DNA of 34,388 nt from Acetofilamentum sp. (GTDB lineage: Bacteria > Bacteroidota > Bacteroidia > Bacteroidales > JAADGE01), in NCBI GenBank assembly GCA_020720665.1, contig DYOF01000014.1, forward strand, positions 1 to 34,388. Reading direction: 5' to 3'. The translations under genes and the position numbers were made by a program. Position 1 is the first letter of the stretch. Every line of letters begins with the position of its first letter. Below the pieces are notes generated by a model that did not search any database, was not told the origin of the DNA, and saw only the letters and a list, made by a program, of their open reading frames with translations. Shown piece by piece: positions 1 to 9,147 of this stretch.

Positions 1-334
1 GCAGATAGGAACACCTTTATAAATCAGCATTAAATAATATCTTCCGTTAGTCATGCTCTTGTGTGTAAAAAATCGTTTTACATGGGTGTTTCATGAATAC
101 TAACTTAACGAAAATCTACGAAACGCTAAGCTGCAAAATTTGCCCTTTCAGAAAGGAAATTACGCAGTTCCCTGATTGAAAATTCAAAAAATCAATCCCG
201 CATTATTTTATGGCACACATAGTTACCGGTTTCAAGTCGGGTTAAAAAGTTAACTATTCCCTTTTAGTTTTCAAGAGTTCTTCTTAACAACTTTATTCAG
301 TTTTTTTCGTTCTTGTTTTTCAGCAATACTGTTT
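1..334. other. Gene-free left edge, unexplained
   Basis: No gene is supported here. The GC content of roughly 100-240 (about 37% by hand count) is higher than in the other spacers of the window, which are much more AT-rich, so it may hold a decayed gene or an unrecognised RNA. Two weak coding hints exist: a + frame with an internal stop (see 93-245) and, on the minus strand, an ATG at 54 whose frame stays open for 18 codons to the window edge (MTNGRYYLML...), which could be the start of a leftward gene. Small hairpins (GATTGA/TCAATC at 174-197; GTTAA/TTAAC at 241-254) are too weak to call. Confidence 0.3.
93..245 (+). pseudogene. Possible ORF remnant with in-frame TGA
   Basis: An ATG at 93 opens a 28-codon frame (MNTNLTKIYETL..., containing a CxxC) that ends in TGA at 177-179. 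The same frame then stays open for 21 more codons to TAA at 243-245 (ending ...MAHIVTGFKSG). I do not recognise the peptide. The two halves together could be a decayed short gene or the tail of a lost element, but a frame this short can be open by chance. TGA is used as a stop by gldL in this window, so recoding is not suggested. Confidence 0.15.
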
Positions 335-342
335 TATCTTTG
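313..342 (+). promoter_or_regulatory. Bacteroidota-type promoter of valS
   Basis: An exact TAnnTTTG -7 element (TATCTTTG, 335-342, followed by C) lies 19 bases after a TTG (313-315) that fits the -33 element. The predicted transcript would start about 55-60 bases before the valS ATG. This is the best promoter match in the window. Confidence 0.65.
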
Positions 343-406
343 CAAAAAATATCAACTATTCAAAATAATTTGATGAACAGATACACTGATAAAAGAGATA
401 AACAAA

Positions 407-3043
407 ATGACTGAAACCTCAACAAAGTACAATTCGAAAAATACTGAAATAAAATGGTATCAATATTGGTTGGAGCATAAATTATTCAAATCAGTTCCGG
501 ATACCAGAGAACCGTTTACAATTGTTATTCCGCCGCCAAATGTAACCGGAGTTCTTCACATGGGACATATTTTGAACAATACGATTCAAGATATTTTAAT
601 TCGACGTGCTCGCATGCAAGGAAAGAATGCATGCTGGGTTCCCGGAACAGATCATGCATCAATTGCAACTGAGGCTAAAGTTGTTAATAAACTTGCAGAA
701 GAAGGTATTGATAAACACTCTGTCAGTCGAGAAGAATTTATGGATCACGCATGGGATTGGACACATAAGCACGGTGGTATAATTTTGGAACAACTAAAAA
801 AACTCGGGGCTTCATGCGATTGGGACAGAACTAAATTTACTTTAGATAAAGATTTAAGTGAGAGCGTTATTAAAGTATTTATAGACCTATACAACAAGGG
901 GTTGATATACAGAGGGATACGAATGGTAAATTGGGATACGAAAGCTAAAACTGCAGTTTCTGATGAAGAGGTTGAATACAAAGACGAAAAGTCTAAACTC
1001 TATTATGTCAAATATAAAATAGTTGATATGAATGAGTATATTACTATTGCAACAACACGTCCGGAAACAATTTTAGGCGACACAGCCGTTTGCGTTCATC
1101 CGGATGACAGTCGATATAAACATTTACACGGAAAACAAGTAATTATACCTTTAATTAACAGAGAAGTACCTATTATAATTGATGATTATATTGATATTGA
1201 ATTTGGTACAGGTGCATTAAAAGTAACACCGGCTCATGACGAAAACGATTATCGATTAGGCGAAAAACATAACTTGCAATCATTCAATGTTTTCAATGAC
1301 AACGGAACCATGAGTAAAGAAGCACTGCTTTATGAAAACATAGATAGATTTGAAGTCAGAAAAATAATTACGGATGATTTAGATAAAGCCGGAAATTTGG
1401 TTAAAATTGAAGACTATACCAACCGTGTAGGATATTCGCAACGCACTCAAGTTCCTATTGAACCGAAACTTTCCATGCAATGGTTTTTAAAAATGCAAGA
1501 TATTGTTAAACCGGCGATTGAAAAAGTAAACGACGAAACAATCAATTTCTCGCCAAAACGATTTGTGAATACCTATAATCACTGGATGGAGAATATTAGA
1601 GATTGGAACATTTCCAGACAATTATGGTGGGGTCATCAAATTCCGGCATACTATATTTCCGGAACTAACGATTTTGTAGTTGCCGAGAATATTGAAACCG
1701 CTCTCAAACTCGCCCGAGAAAAAAATAAAAACAACAATTTAACAATAAACGATTTAAAACAAGACGAAGATGTTTTAGATACTTGGTTTTCTTCATGGTT
1801 ATGGCCCATTTCGGTTTTTGACGGCATCAGATTTCCTGAAAATGAAGAAATTAAATATTATTATCCGACAAATGTATTGGCAACCGGGCATGATATTATT
1901 TTCTTTTGGGTTGCCCGCATGATTATTGCCGGTTATGAATTCAGAAATGAATTTCCTTTTAAAAACGTTTATTTTACCGGAATGGTTCGTGATGAGCAAC
2001 GCCGAAAAATGTCAAAACAACTCGGAAATTCCCCTGACCCCTTGCATCTGATTGACGAATACGGAGCTGACGGTGTTCGCTTCGGAATGATGCTCTGTTC
2101 TCCTGCCGGCGGCGACCTTTTATACAGCGACAGTTTACCCGAACAAGGACGAAATTTTTTAAATAAAATATGGAATGCTTATCGCTTAACACAAAGCCGG
2201 GAAGTTGATGACGAAATTAAACAACCCGAACATTCAAAAATAGCTCTTGATTGGTTCAATGAAAAATTCAACGAACAAATTGCTAAGCTTGACGAACTTT
2301 ACGACACATTCAAGCTGTCAGAGGCTTTAATGTTGGTTTATAAACTATTTAAGGATGAATTTTCTTCATGGCTGTTAGAAATTGTTAAACCGGATTATCA
2401 AAAACCCATTGACAGAAAAACCTTTACTCGATTAAATGAGTATTTTGAGCAATTACTCCAAATTTTGCATCCGTTTATGCCGTTTATTACAGAAGAATTG
2501 TGGCATCAGTTAAGAAAACGAAATGCAGGAGAAAGTATTATGATTTCAAATATGCCGAAACCCAAACCGTTTCATTCAAAAATAATTAATAATTTTGATG
2601 TTGCAAAAGATATAATTACGCAAATAAGAACTGTTCGTAAAGAAAAAAATATTTCATATAAAACGAAATTTAAGCTTTTCTATTCCGATAACACAAACAG
2701 TTTTAATTCTGAGCTTCAATCTGTAATCATTCGTTTATGCGGTATAGAAAATTTCTCTAAAACAGATATTAAACCTGAAGGAGCAACTCATTTCGTTGTT
2801 AAAAAAACTGAATTTTTTATCCCCTTAGGAACATTAATTGATACCGATGCCGAAATAAAACGATTGAAAGAAGAATTAAATTATGCACAAGGCTTCTTAA
2901 ATTCAGTATTAAAGAAATTAAGCAATGAACGATTTGTAAAAAATGCACCTGCTGATGTAATAGAAAAAGAAACAATGAAACAAGCAGATGCTGAAGCAAA
3001 AATTAAAGCTCTTGAAGAGCAAATTCTAAATTTGAACTCGTAA
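407..3043 (+). CDS. valS: Valyl-tRNA synthetase
   Basis: Cytoplasmic class Ia aminoacyl-tRNA synthetase that charges tRNA-Val and edits mischarged threonine. The class I HIGH motif appears as HMGH (residues 51-54, after PPPNVTGVL) and the KMSKS loop as KMSKQ (534-538, followed by LGNSPDP). The CP1 editing domain lies in between, with TTRPETILGDTAV near residue 220 and the GTGALKVTPAHDENDY segment. The C-terminal 70 residues are the charged coiled-coil arm typical of ValS. At 878 aa it has the usual bacterial length. The gene has its own promoter and is followed after 3 bases by manC, so the two are probably co-transcribed. Identification is secure. Confidence 0.98.
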   Translation: MTETSTKYNSKNTEIKWYQYWLEHKLFKSVPDTREPFTIVIPPPNVTGVLHMGHILNNTIQDILIRRARMQGKNACWVPGTDHASIATEAKVVNKLAEEGIDKHSVSREEFMDHAWDWTHKHGGIILEQLKKLGASCDWDRTKFTLDKDLSESVIKVFIDLYNKGLIYRGIRMVNWDTKAKTAVSDEEVEYKDEKSKLYYVKYKIVDMNEYITIATTRPETILGDTAVCVHPDDSRYKHLHGKQVIIPLINREVPIIIDDYIDIEFGTGALKVTPAHDENDYRLGEKHNLQSFNVFNDNGTMSKEALLYENIDRFEVRKIITDDLDKAGNLVKIEDYTNRVGYSQRTQVPIEPKLSMQWFLKMQDIVKPAIEKVNDETINFSPKRFVNTYNHWMENIRDWNISRQLWWGHQIPAYYISGTNDFVVAENIETALKLAREKNKNNNLTINDLKQDEDVLDTWFSSWLWPISVFDGIRFPENEEIKYYYPTNVLATGHDIIFFWVARMIIAGYEFRNEFPFKNVYFTGMVRDEQRRKMSKQLGNSPDPLHLIDEYGADGVRFGMMLCSPAGGDLLYSDSLPEQGRNFLNKIWNAYRLTQSREVDDEIKQPEHSKIALDWFNEKFNEQIAKLDELYDTFKLSEALMLVYKLFKDEFSSWLLEIVKPDYQKPIDRKTFTRLNEYFEQLLQILHPFMPFITEELWHQLRKRNAGESIMISNMPKPKPFHSKIINNFDVAKDIITQIRTVRKEKNISYKTKFKLFYSDNTNSFNSELQSVIIRLCGIENFSKTDIKPEGATHFVVKKTEFFIPLGTLIDTDAEIKRLKEELNYAQGFLNSVLKKLSNERFVKNAPADVIEKETMKQADAEAKIKALEEQILNLNS

Positions 3044-3046
3044 GCA

Positions 3047-4135
3047 ATGAATAAAAATAATTTTTGTGTGATAATGGCAGGAGGTGTAGGCAGCCGTTTT
3101 TGGCCCGTAAGCCGAGCAAAAAAACCTAAACAATTTTTAGATATTCTGGGAACAGGTAAATCATTAATTCAGCAAACCTATCAACGGTTTTCAAAAATAT
3201 GCCCGCCTGAAAATATTTTGGTTGTTACTAATGAAATATATGTTAATGAGCTTATTAAACAACTTCCTGAAATTAAGCCGGGTCAAATATTATCAGAGCC
3301 GTCCAGACGAAATACGGCTCCGTGTATCGCCTATTCAAATTTAAAAATAAAAACGCTGAATCCGAATGCAAATATTATTGTTGCTCCGTCTGACCATTTA
3401 ATTTTAGATGAGCACAAGTTTATAGAAGTTATAAAAACAAGTTTAGAGTTTGTACAAGAAACTGAAAGTTTGCTTACTTTAGGCATCAATCCGTCTCGAC
3501 CCGAAACCGGATACGGTTATATTCAAATATCTGAAAAAAGGGACGAAAAATTTAAAGAAATTTATAAGGTTAAAAATTTTACTGAAAAGCCGAATAAAGA
3601 AACAGCCGAAAAGTTTATTGAGAGCGGAGAATTTTTTTGGAATTCAGGAATTTTTATCTGGTCTTTAAAAAACATTAACCGTGCTTTTGATAAGTATTTA
3701 CCTGATATTGCCGATTTATTTTCGGATGTAAAAAATATATCTGATTCTGAAAAAGAAAATCATTTTATTCGTAAAGTTTATAGTGAATGCAGAAACATTT
3801 CTATTGACAACGGAATTATGGAACATGCCGACAATGTATTTGTCTTCCCCACAGAGTTTGGATGGTCTGATTTAGGCACGTGGGATTCGTTATATGAAAA
3901 TTCATTAAAAAATCAGGAAGGTAATGCTTTTAATGTGGATAACGTATTAACTTACAATACAACAAATACTCTTTTTAATATTCCGAAAAACAAATTGGTT
4001 GTTGCCGAAGGGTTAAACGATTATTTAGTTGCCGAATCCGACGATATTTTGCTGATATGTAAAAGAGAAAACGAACAAAAACTGAGAGAATTTGTTCGAG
4101 ATGTTGAAGACCAAAAAGGCGATGATTATTTATAA
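3047..4135 (+). CDS. manC: Mannose-1-phosphate guanylyltransferase
   Basis: Makes GDP-mannose from mannose-1-phosphate and GTP, the donor for mannose, fucose and related sugars in surface glycans. The nucleotidyltransferase signature AGGVGSRFWPVSR (about residues 11-23) followed by KKPKQFLD is intact, and FTEKPN near residue 178 matches the conserved FVEKP segment. At 362 aa it is the single-domain form and lacks the C-terminal phosphomannose isomerase domain of the bifunctional ManC/AlgA enzymes. It starts 3 bases after the valS stop. Its 3' end faces glmS across about 20 bases. Confidence 0.93.
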   Translation: MNKNNFCVIMAGGVGSRFWPVSRAKKPKQFLDILGTGKSLIQQTYQRFSKICPPENILVVTNEIYVNELIKQLPEIKPGQILSEPSRRNTAPCIAYSNLKIKTLNPNANIIVAPSDHLILDEHKFIEVIKTSLEFVQETESLLTLGINPSRPETGYGYIQISEKRDEKFKEIYKVKNFTEKPNKETAEKFIESGEFFWNSGIFIWSLKNINRAFDKYLPDIADLFSDVKNISDSEKENHFIRKVYSECRNISIDNGIMEHADNVFVFPTEFGWSDLGTWDSLYENSLKNQEGNAFNVDNVLTYNTTNTLFNIPKNKLVVAEGLNDYLVAESDDILLICKRENEQKLREFVRDVEDQKGDDYL

Positions 4136-4155
4136 ACAGCTAAATCTGAGTTTCT

Positions 4156-5997
4156 TTATTCTACGGTTACTGATTTTGCTAAATTCCTCGGCTGGTCAAC
4201 ATTACAGCCTCTCATAACTGCAATATGATAGGATAATAATTGTAACGGAATAACTGTTAATAAAGGTGCAATAGCTTCGTGTGATTTCGGAACTTCCAAT
4301 ACGTGGTCGGCTAAGTCTTTGATAATTTTGTCTCCCTCCGTTACAATTGCAATCACTTTTCCGTTTCTTGCCTTTACTTCCTGAATATTCGTAACAATTT
4401 TATCGTACGAATTATCTTGAGTTGCGATAACAACAACCGGCATGTTTTCATCTATCAATGCAATCGGTCCGTGTTTCATTTCGGCAGCCGGGTATCCTTC
4501 GGCATGAATATATGAAATTTCTTTTAATTTTAACGCCCCTTCTAAGGCAACAGGGAATAGATAACCTCTTCCTAAATATAAAAAGTTTGTTGCATCTTTA
4601 TATAATGAAGAAATTTCTTTAAAAAGTGAATCGTATTTTAATATTTCCTCAACTTTGTCAGGAACGGAAACTAATTCTTTAATCAATTTCAAATATTCTT
4701 CTTCGGATAATTTATTATTTTTTTTACCCAGCATTACCGCCATCATTGTCAGAACTGTTACTTGTGCGGTGAATGCTTTTGTTGAAGCAACTCCGATTTC
4801 CGGTCCGGCATGTGTATAAACCCCGGCATGAGTTTCTCTGGGAATACTGGCGCCGACTACGTTACAAATACCCAGAACAGTAGCTCCGGCTTCTTTTGCA
4901 ATATTAATTGCTGCTAATGTATCAGCTGTTTCACCGCTCTGACTGATAGCAATAACGACATCATCAGCAAAAATAATCGGCTTACGATACCTGAACTCCG
5001 AACCGTATTCAACTTCAACAGGAATCCTTGCAAATGTTTCAATTAAATATTCACCGACCAAGCCGGCGTGCCATGATGTTCCGCAGGCTATTATTATAAT
5101 TCGTTTTGCATTTTCTATCTTAGGCATCACATGATGTAAACCGCCTAACCTAATTTCTGATAAATCAGCGGCAATTCTTCCTCTGAATGTATCTAAGATT
5201 GATTTCGGCTGTTCAAATATTTCTTTAAGCATGAAATGCTCGTAACCGTTCTTTTCAATTGACCCGATATCCATAGTTAATTTTTGAATCATCGGTTCTA
5301 ATTGATCGTTATCAATAGTCTTTAAAGTCAGTTGATCTTTTTTTATAACTGCTACATTATCATTATTTAAATATATAACACTATCGGTATATTCAATTAT
5401 CGGAGTGGCATCCGATGCAATGAAATACTCACCGTCACCAATTCCGATAACTAAAGGGCTGCCTTTTCTTGCCGCAATCAGTTTATCGGGTTCGTCTTTT
5501 GCAATTATAACAACTCCGTATGCCCCGATAACTTTTGTTAAGGCTAATCTTACGGCATGTTCTGCATCTAATGAGCCGTTAGCGGTAATGTATATGTGTT
5601 CGATTAAATTAGCTAAAACTTCAGTATCGGTCATACTTAAAAATTCATAACCGCGAGCTTCAAGACGATCTTTTAAACGTGAATAATTTTCGATAATCCC
5701 GTTATGTATAACCGTAAATAACCCGTTTTGAGAGGTATGCGGGTGTGCATTGGTGTCATTTGGTTCTCCGTGTGTTGCCCAACGTGTATGCCCTATTCCG
5801 ATTGTTCCTGATGCATCTTTTTCTTTAATCAGATGTTCAAGCTCACTTACTTTGCCTTTTTTCTTATATATTTTGGTTTCTTTTCCGATAATGGCAATAC
5901 CGGCAGAATCATATCCTCTGTATTCTAAACGTTTTAATCCGTTGATTAAAATAGGGTAAGCATCTCTATAACCTATATATCCTACTATTCCACACAT
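4156..5997 (-). CDS. glmS: Glutamine-fructose-6-phosphate aminotransferase
   Basis: Converts fructose-6-phosphate and glutamine to glucosamine-6-phosphate, the entry step to UDP-GlcNAc for peptidoglycan and lipid A. The N-terminal glutaminase domain begins MCGIVGYIG, with Cys2 as nucleophile once Met is removed. Two SIS sugar-isomerase domains follow, with CGTSWHAG near residue 302 and SQSGETADT. The C-terminus VDQPRNLAKSVTVE is the highly conserved GlmS tail. Length (613 aa) is normal. It lies 16 bases downstream of the DUF4270 gene on the same strand, so it is probably the last gene of that leftward unit. I see no glmS ribozyme in the short upstream gap. Confidence 0.98.
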   Translation of the reverse strand: MCGIVGYIGYRDAYPILINGLKRLEYRGYDSAGIAIIGKETKIYKKKGKVSELEHLIKEKDASGTIGIGHTRWATHGEPNDTNAHPHTSQNGLFTVIHNGIIENYSRLKDRLEARGYEFLSMTDTEVLANLIEHIYITANGSLDAEHAVRLALTKVIGAYGVVIIAKDEPDKLIAARKGSPLVIGIGDGEYFIASDATPIIEYTDSVIYLNNDNVAVIKKDQLTLKTIDNDQLEPMIQKLTMDIGSIEKNGYEHFMLKEIFEQPKSILDTFRGRIAADLSEIRLGGLHHVMPKIENAKRIIIIACGTSWHAGLVGEYLIETFARIPVEVEYGSEFRYRKPIIFADDVVIAISQSGETADTLAAINIAKEAGATVLGICNVVGASIPRETHAGVYTHAGPEIGVASTKAFTAQVTVLTMMAVMLGKKNNKLSEEEYLKLIKELVSVPDKVEEILKYDSLFKEISSLYKDATNFLYLGRGYLFPVALEGALKLKEISYIHAEGYPAAEMKHGPIALIDENMPVVVIATQDNSYDKIVTNIQEVKARNGKVIAIVTEGDKIIKDLADHVLEVPKSHEAIAPLLTVIPLQLLSYHIAVMRGCNVDQPRNLAKSVTVE

Positions 5998-6013
5998 ATT
6001 AAGGATTTAAAAA

Positions 6014-7270
6014 TTAAAGTTTTGTGTAAGTTATATATAATTTCATTCGGTTTGAATGTTTACCGGTGGTAATTACCGAGCGATTATAATTTGTACTTCC
6101 GGAATAGGCTAATAATAATAATCCGTTATTATCTATTCGCCCGTCAATAACATCTCTGATATAACCGGCTAATTCAAAACGATATTGTCCGTCAGTTAAA
6201 GTTGCTCCGGAATATCCGGTTGTCGTATAATATTCAGGTAGCATATAGTAAATATTTTCAGGGTCATAACCGGTAATCAACATTCTGTCAATAGCCGGAA
6301 ATTCTTCTTCTTCAGATAAATCAGACGGGCATAAATTTACTATTAATTCTGCTCTAAAAACGGCAATATTTCCTAATGATTTTAAATTTTCTAAAAACGG
6401 TATTTTAATTTTTGCCATTAAGCCTCCCATTGATTGAATATAAGCTACAGAATCTTGTTCAGAAAGCTCATCGTTAATTCCGGCGTTAAACGTTGCAGAG
6501 CTGTAATCGTGCTGAAATAAGTTAAATCTGATGTTACCGGAATGATTCATTGTTACTTTAAATGTTTTTTGAGAACTTGTTCCTTCGTGTGCATAAACTG
6601 TAATGACTGAATTACTGTTTATATCTGTCTTCATAATCGCACCGTCATTACCCTCTGAATCTGAGTTAACATATATTCCTTTTATTACCTCTTTTAACTC
6701 ATCATTTGATGCAGAAACCGGAATATCCTGAAATAATTCGGCATAAGCATTCGACAGCTTTATATTAATGGTTTTAGTGGTACCGGTGACTATCACATTT
6801 TTTGTACCTATTATGTTTCCTGAAGTAAACTCTGTTGTATCTTTATTTGAATAATAGGATGTGTCTATCAAAGCGTTTTCTAATTCATAAACTCGAATGT
6901 TTTGAGCTGTTAAAGTGTTGCCGTAGTGTTTTGTAGATACGGTATCTAATGTTAATGTAAGTACAGCAGAATCAATGGTGTAATTATTGTTTAAAAAAGA
7001 TGCTTCCGCCAAACTGAATTCGGTAACAAAGCTTGCTTTTGTATAACCATATATAGGGTCGTTGTATTCACCTAAAAGTAATCTGCCGGCATTACTTGAA
7101 AGTACAGAATCCATAGATAATGTATATACTTCAATGGAGCTTGTGTCTGTTATGTATGCAATTAATTTATCATCTTCGGGTAATACTCCCATTCCTATAT
7201 CTGACAGTTTGTTGCATGAAAAAATCAGCGGAAAAATGCTGATTATTAATAATTGAAAAAATCTTTTCAT
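6014..7270 (-). CDS. DUF4270 family outer-surface lipoprotein
   Basis: Function unknown. The N-terminus is a lipoprotein signal (MKRFFQLLIISIFPLIFSC) with the predicted lipidated Cys at residue 19, so the protein should be membrane-anchored. The body is rich in Ser, Thr and Tyr and beta-strand patterns. The segment NKLSDIGMGVLPEDDKL just after the Cys and the C-terminal NRMKLYITYTK resemble the Bacteroidota DUF4270 family; this is recognised by eye. It sits between a GT5-like gene (81 bases upstream) and glmS (16 bases downstream). I recall this neighbourhood as common in Bacteroidota, which suggests, as inference only, a link to envelope glycan biology. Confidence 0.8.
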   Translation of the reverse strand: MKRFFQLLIISIFPLIFSCNKLSDIGMGVLPEDDKLIAYITDTSSIEVYTLSMDSVLSSNAGRLLLGEYNDPIYGYTKASFVTEFSLAEASFLNNNYTIDSAVLTLTLDTVSTKHYGNTLTAQNIRVYELENALIDTSYYSNKDTTEFTSGNIIGTKNVIVTGTTKTINIKLSNAYAELFQDIPVSASNDELKEVIKGIYVNSDSEGNDGAIMKTDINSNSVITVYAHEGTSSQKTFKVTMNHSGNIRFNLFQHDYSSATFNAGINDELSEQDSVAYIQSMGGLMAKIKIPFLENLKSLGNIAVFRAELIVNLCPSDLSEEEEFPAIDRMLITGYDPENIYYMLPEYYTTTGYSGATLTDGQYRFELAGYIRDVIDGRIDNNGLLLLAYSGSTNYNRSVITTGKHSNRMKLYITYTKL

Positions 7271-7351
7271 TTTAAAATTTGGGTTATATATATAAAATTG
7301 GATTGTAATAAGAACGAATATTTTAATTTTAAGGTATTGATTAATTTAAAA

Positions 7352-8158
7352 TTATTTTGACATCTTATTATAAAAATCATTATATGCATTCAAATAATGT
7401 TCGGAATCATGATATTCTAAAAAAGATTTGCTCGACTCATTAATATATTTGATAAGCCCCTCTTCAATTTTAGGATTCCCTTGGATAACGGCATCAGAAT
7501 AATCAATTGCCAATTTTTGAAGATTAATATAATTTGGCGGAGACAGGTTTTTTAGTTTAGCAGCTTGAATTCCGTCAAATTCTAATTTCTTTTTTAATCC
7601 GCTGTCTAAATTTCCTGAAAACATTTCATCATATACAGAATAAACAACTTTTGAATGTTCAAAAAGCGGATCATCTTTATAGGTTTGTTTAATTAGTAAA
7701 GGAACCAAAGCAGTCATCCATCCGTGACAATGAATGATGTCAGGAGTCCATCTGAGCTTTTTAATTATTTCTATTGCCCCTCTGCCGAAAAAAATCATTC
7801 GTTCATCATTATCTTCAAATAAATTACCGTTATCATCAAAAAGTGTTGCTTTGCGTTTAAAATATTCCTCATTATCAATAAAATAAACTTGCATTCTGGC
7901 TTGCTGAATAGAAGTAACCTTAATAATTAAAAAATGATCGGTATCATCAATAATCAAATTCATACCTGACAATCTGATAACTTCATGCAACTGATTTCTT
8001 CTTTCGTTAATTGTTCCGAAACGCGGCATAAAAACTCTGACCTCTTTTCCTTTTTCCTGAATTCCTTGCGGTAAATATCTGCTGATGTATGACATTTCTG
8101 TTTCAGGAGAAAACGGCATAATTTCTTGAGATATGTATAGAATTTTTTTATTCTCCAT
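7352..8158 (-). CDS. GT5 (glycogen/starch synthase) N-terminal-domain protein, half length
   Basis: Resembles the N-terminal Rossmann domain of GT5 glycogen synthases: KILYISQEIMPF at the start, then LPQGIQEKGKEVRVFMPRFG, and PDIIHCHGWMTALVPLLIK near residue 155. At 268 aa it is about half a normal GlgA (roughly 480 aa) and has no second GT-B domain. The ADP-glucose-binding K-x-G-G motif expected after the first strand is absent; the segment reads EIMPFSPETEMSY. A standalone glycogen synthase is therefore unlikely. The ORF track begins at a TTG (8194) that falls inside the promoter -7 element; I place the start at ATG 8158, giving MENKKILYIS. It is probably the first gene of the leftward unit with DUF4270 and glmS. 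Confidence 0.8.
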   Translation of the reverse strand: MENKKILYISQEIMPFSPETEMSYISRYLPQGIQEKGKEVRVFMPRFGTINERRNQLHEVIRLSGMNLIIDDTDHFLIIKVTSIQQARMQVYFIDNEEYFKRKATLFDDNGNLFEDNDERMIFFGRGAIEIIKKLRWTPDIIHCHGWMTALVPLLIKQTYKDDPLFEHSKVVYSVYDEMFSGNLDSGLKKKLEFDGIQAAKLKNLSPPNYINLQKLAIDYSDAVIQGNPKIEEGLIKYINESSKSFLEYHDSEHYLNAYNDFYNKMSK

Positions 8159-8191
8159 GAAATTTATTCTCTTGGTTTTTGAATAATTTTG

Positions 8192-8222
8192 CAAATATAC
8201 AACAATTCATCATTTCTATCAA
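8192..8222 (-). promoter_or_regulatory. Promoter of the GT5-like gene
   Basis: On the minus strand an exact TAnnTTTG element (TATATTTG, 8199 down to 8192, followed by C) is preceded by TTG (8222-8220) with a 20-base spacer. It lies about 35 bases upstream of ATG 8158 and supports that start rather than the TTG at 8194. It would drive the GT5-like/DUF4270/glmS group. Confidence 0.55.
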
Positions 8223-8294
8223 GATTATCATAAAACATATTTTTTTTTCTTATTATTGTAAGTTTATTCAACTATTCATATCAGACTGATTATT

Positions 8295-9137
8295 ATGGTA
8301 GTAATTAAAACAAAAAAAGAAATGAGCGTTTTATTGAATGATATTCGTATGAATAAAAAATCGACGGGTTTTGTTCCTACCATGGGTGCTCTTCACCAAG
8401 GTCATATCTCATTAACAGAATGCTCAAAATTGCAAAATGATATAACGATTGTAAGTATTTTTGTTAATCCTACACAATTTAATAATCAAGAAGACCTGCA
8501 AAATTATCCGCGAAGCTTGACAGCTGATATCGAAATGCTTCAACGTTCAAATTGTGATATTGTTTTTACCCCGGAAATTGATGAAATGTATCCCGAAAAT
8601 GATAGAAGAATATTTGATTTTAAAGGATTAGACAAAGTAATGGAGGGAAAATACAGAAAGGGGCACTTCAACGGTGTTGCTCAAATTGTTTCAGTTCTTT
8701 TTGAAATTATACAACCGACAAATGCTTATTTCGGGAAAAAAGATTTTCAGCAAGTTGCTATCATAAAATTCCTTAACAAAAATTATCTTAACGATTTAAA
8801 CATTAATATTATTTCATGTGATATCATCAGAGAATCTGACGGTTTAGCAATGAGTTCACGAAATCAATTACTTACTGTGGAATACAGAATTGCTGCTAAG
8901 TTAATTTCAGAAACATTATTTAAATTTCAGAAAAACTATAATAATTTTACAGTCAGCCGATTAAAGAAAAATATTGAAGACGAAATAAATGCAAATCCCT
9001 TACTGGAAGTTGAATATATCGACATAGTTGATAATGACACATTACAAAGTGTAGATTATATTGAAACCGGAAGGACAACCGCTTGTATAGCTGTATTTGC
9101 AGGTAAAATAAGATTAATTGACAATATTTCTTTTTAA
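8295..9137 (+). CDS. panC: Pantothenate synthetase
   Basis: ATP-dependent ligase joining pantoate and beta-alanine to make pantothenate, the precursor of CoA. The HIGH-type motif is seen in PTMGALHQGHISL (His34 and His37), followed by SIFVNPTQF, the conserved FGKKDFQQ segment and the KMSKS-like MSSRNQLL. Its 280 aa is the standard length. It is divergent from the GT5-like gene across a 136-base AT-rich region. No panD or panB is adjacent; the next gene, an HD phosphohydrolase, begins 10 bases after the stop. I see only a poor promoter match for it (TATTATTG, just upstream). Confidence 0.97.
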   Translation: MVVIKTKKEMSVLLNDIRMNKKSTGFVPTMGALHQGHISLTECSKLQNDITIVSIFVNPTQFNNQEDLQNYPRSLTADIEMLQRSNCDIVFTPEIDEMYPENDRRIFDFKGLDKVMEGKYRKGHFNGVAQIVSVLFEIIQPTNAYFGKKDFQQVAIIKFLNKNYLNDLNINIISCDIIRESDGLAMSSRNQLLTVEYRIAAKLISETLFKFQKNYNNFTVSRLKKNIEDEINANPLLEVEYIDIVDNDTLQSVDYIETGRTTACIAVFAGKIRLIDNISF

Positions 9138-9147
9138 ACTTTTTAAC

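Noticed and set aside
84-94. GGGTGTTTCAT here is the reverse complement of ATGAAACACCC at the extreme right edge (34378-34388).
   Set aside because: Only 11 bases match and the flanks do not agree. Many 11-base pairs are expected by chance in a 34-kb window, and the right copy is cut by the edge. Extending the window would settle it.
93-245. Recoded TGA (selenocysteine or alternative code) joining the two halves of the left-edge frame.
   Set aside because: gldL ends in TGA in this window and no selenocysteine insertion element is evident; decay or chance is simpler.
5998-6013. Possible glmS ribozyme upstream of glmS.
   Set aside because: Only 16 bases separate the DUF4270 stop from glmS, far too short for the ribozyme, which is a Firmicutes feature.
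8159-8194. TTG-initiated N-terminal extension of the GT5-like protein in the ORF track.
   Set aside because: The TTG lies within the TATATTTG promoter element, and the family N-terminus begins at MENKKILYIS (ATG 8158).
9118-9147. TTG-initiated start of the HD protein overlapping panC.
   Set aside because: ATG 9148 lies 10 bases after the panC stop and matches the family start; the extra ten residues are panC 3' sequence in another frame.
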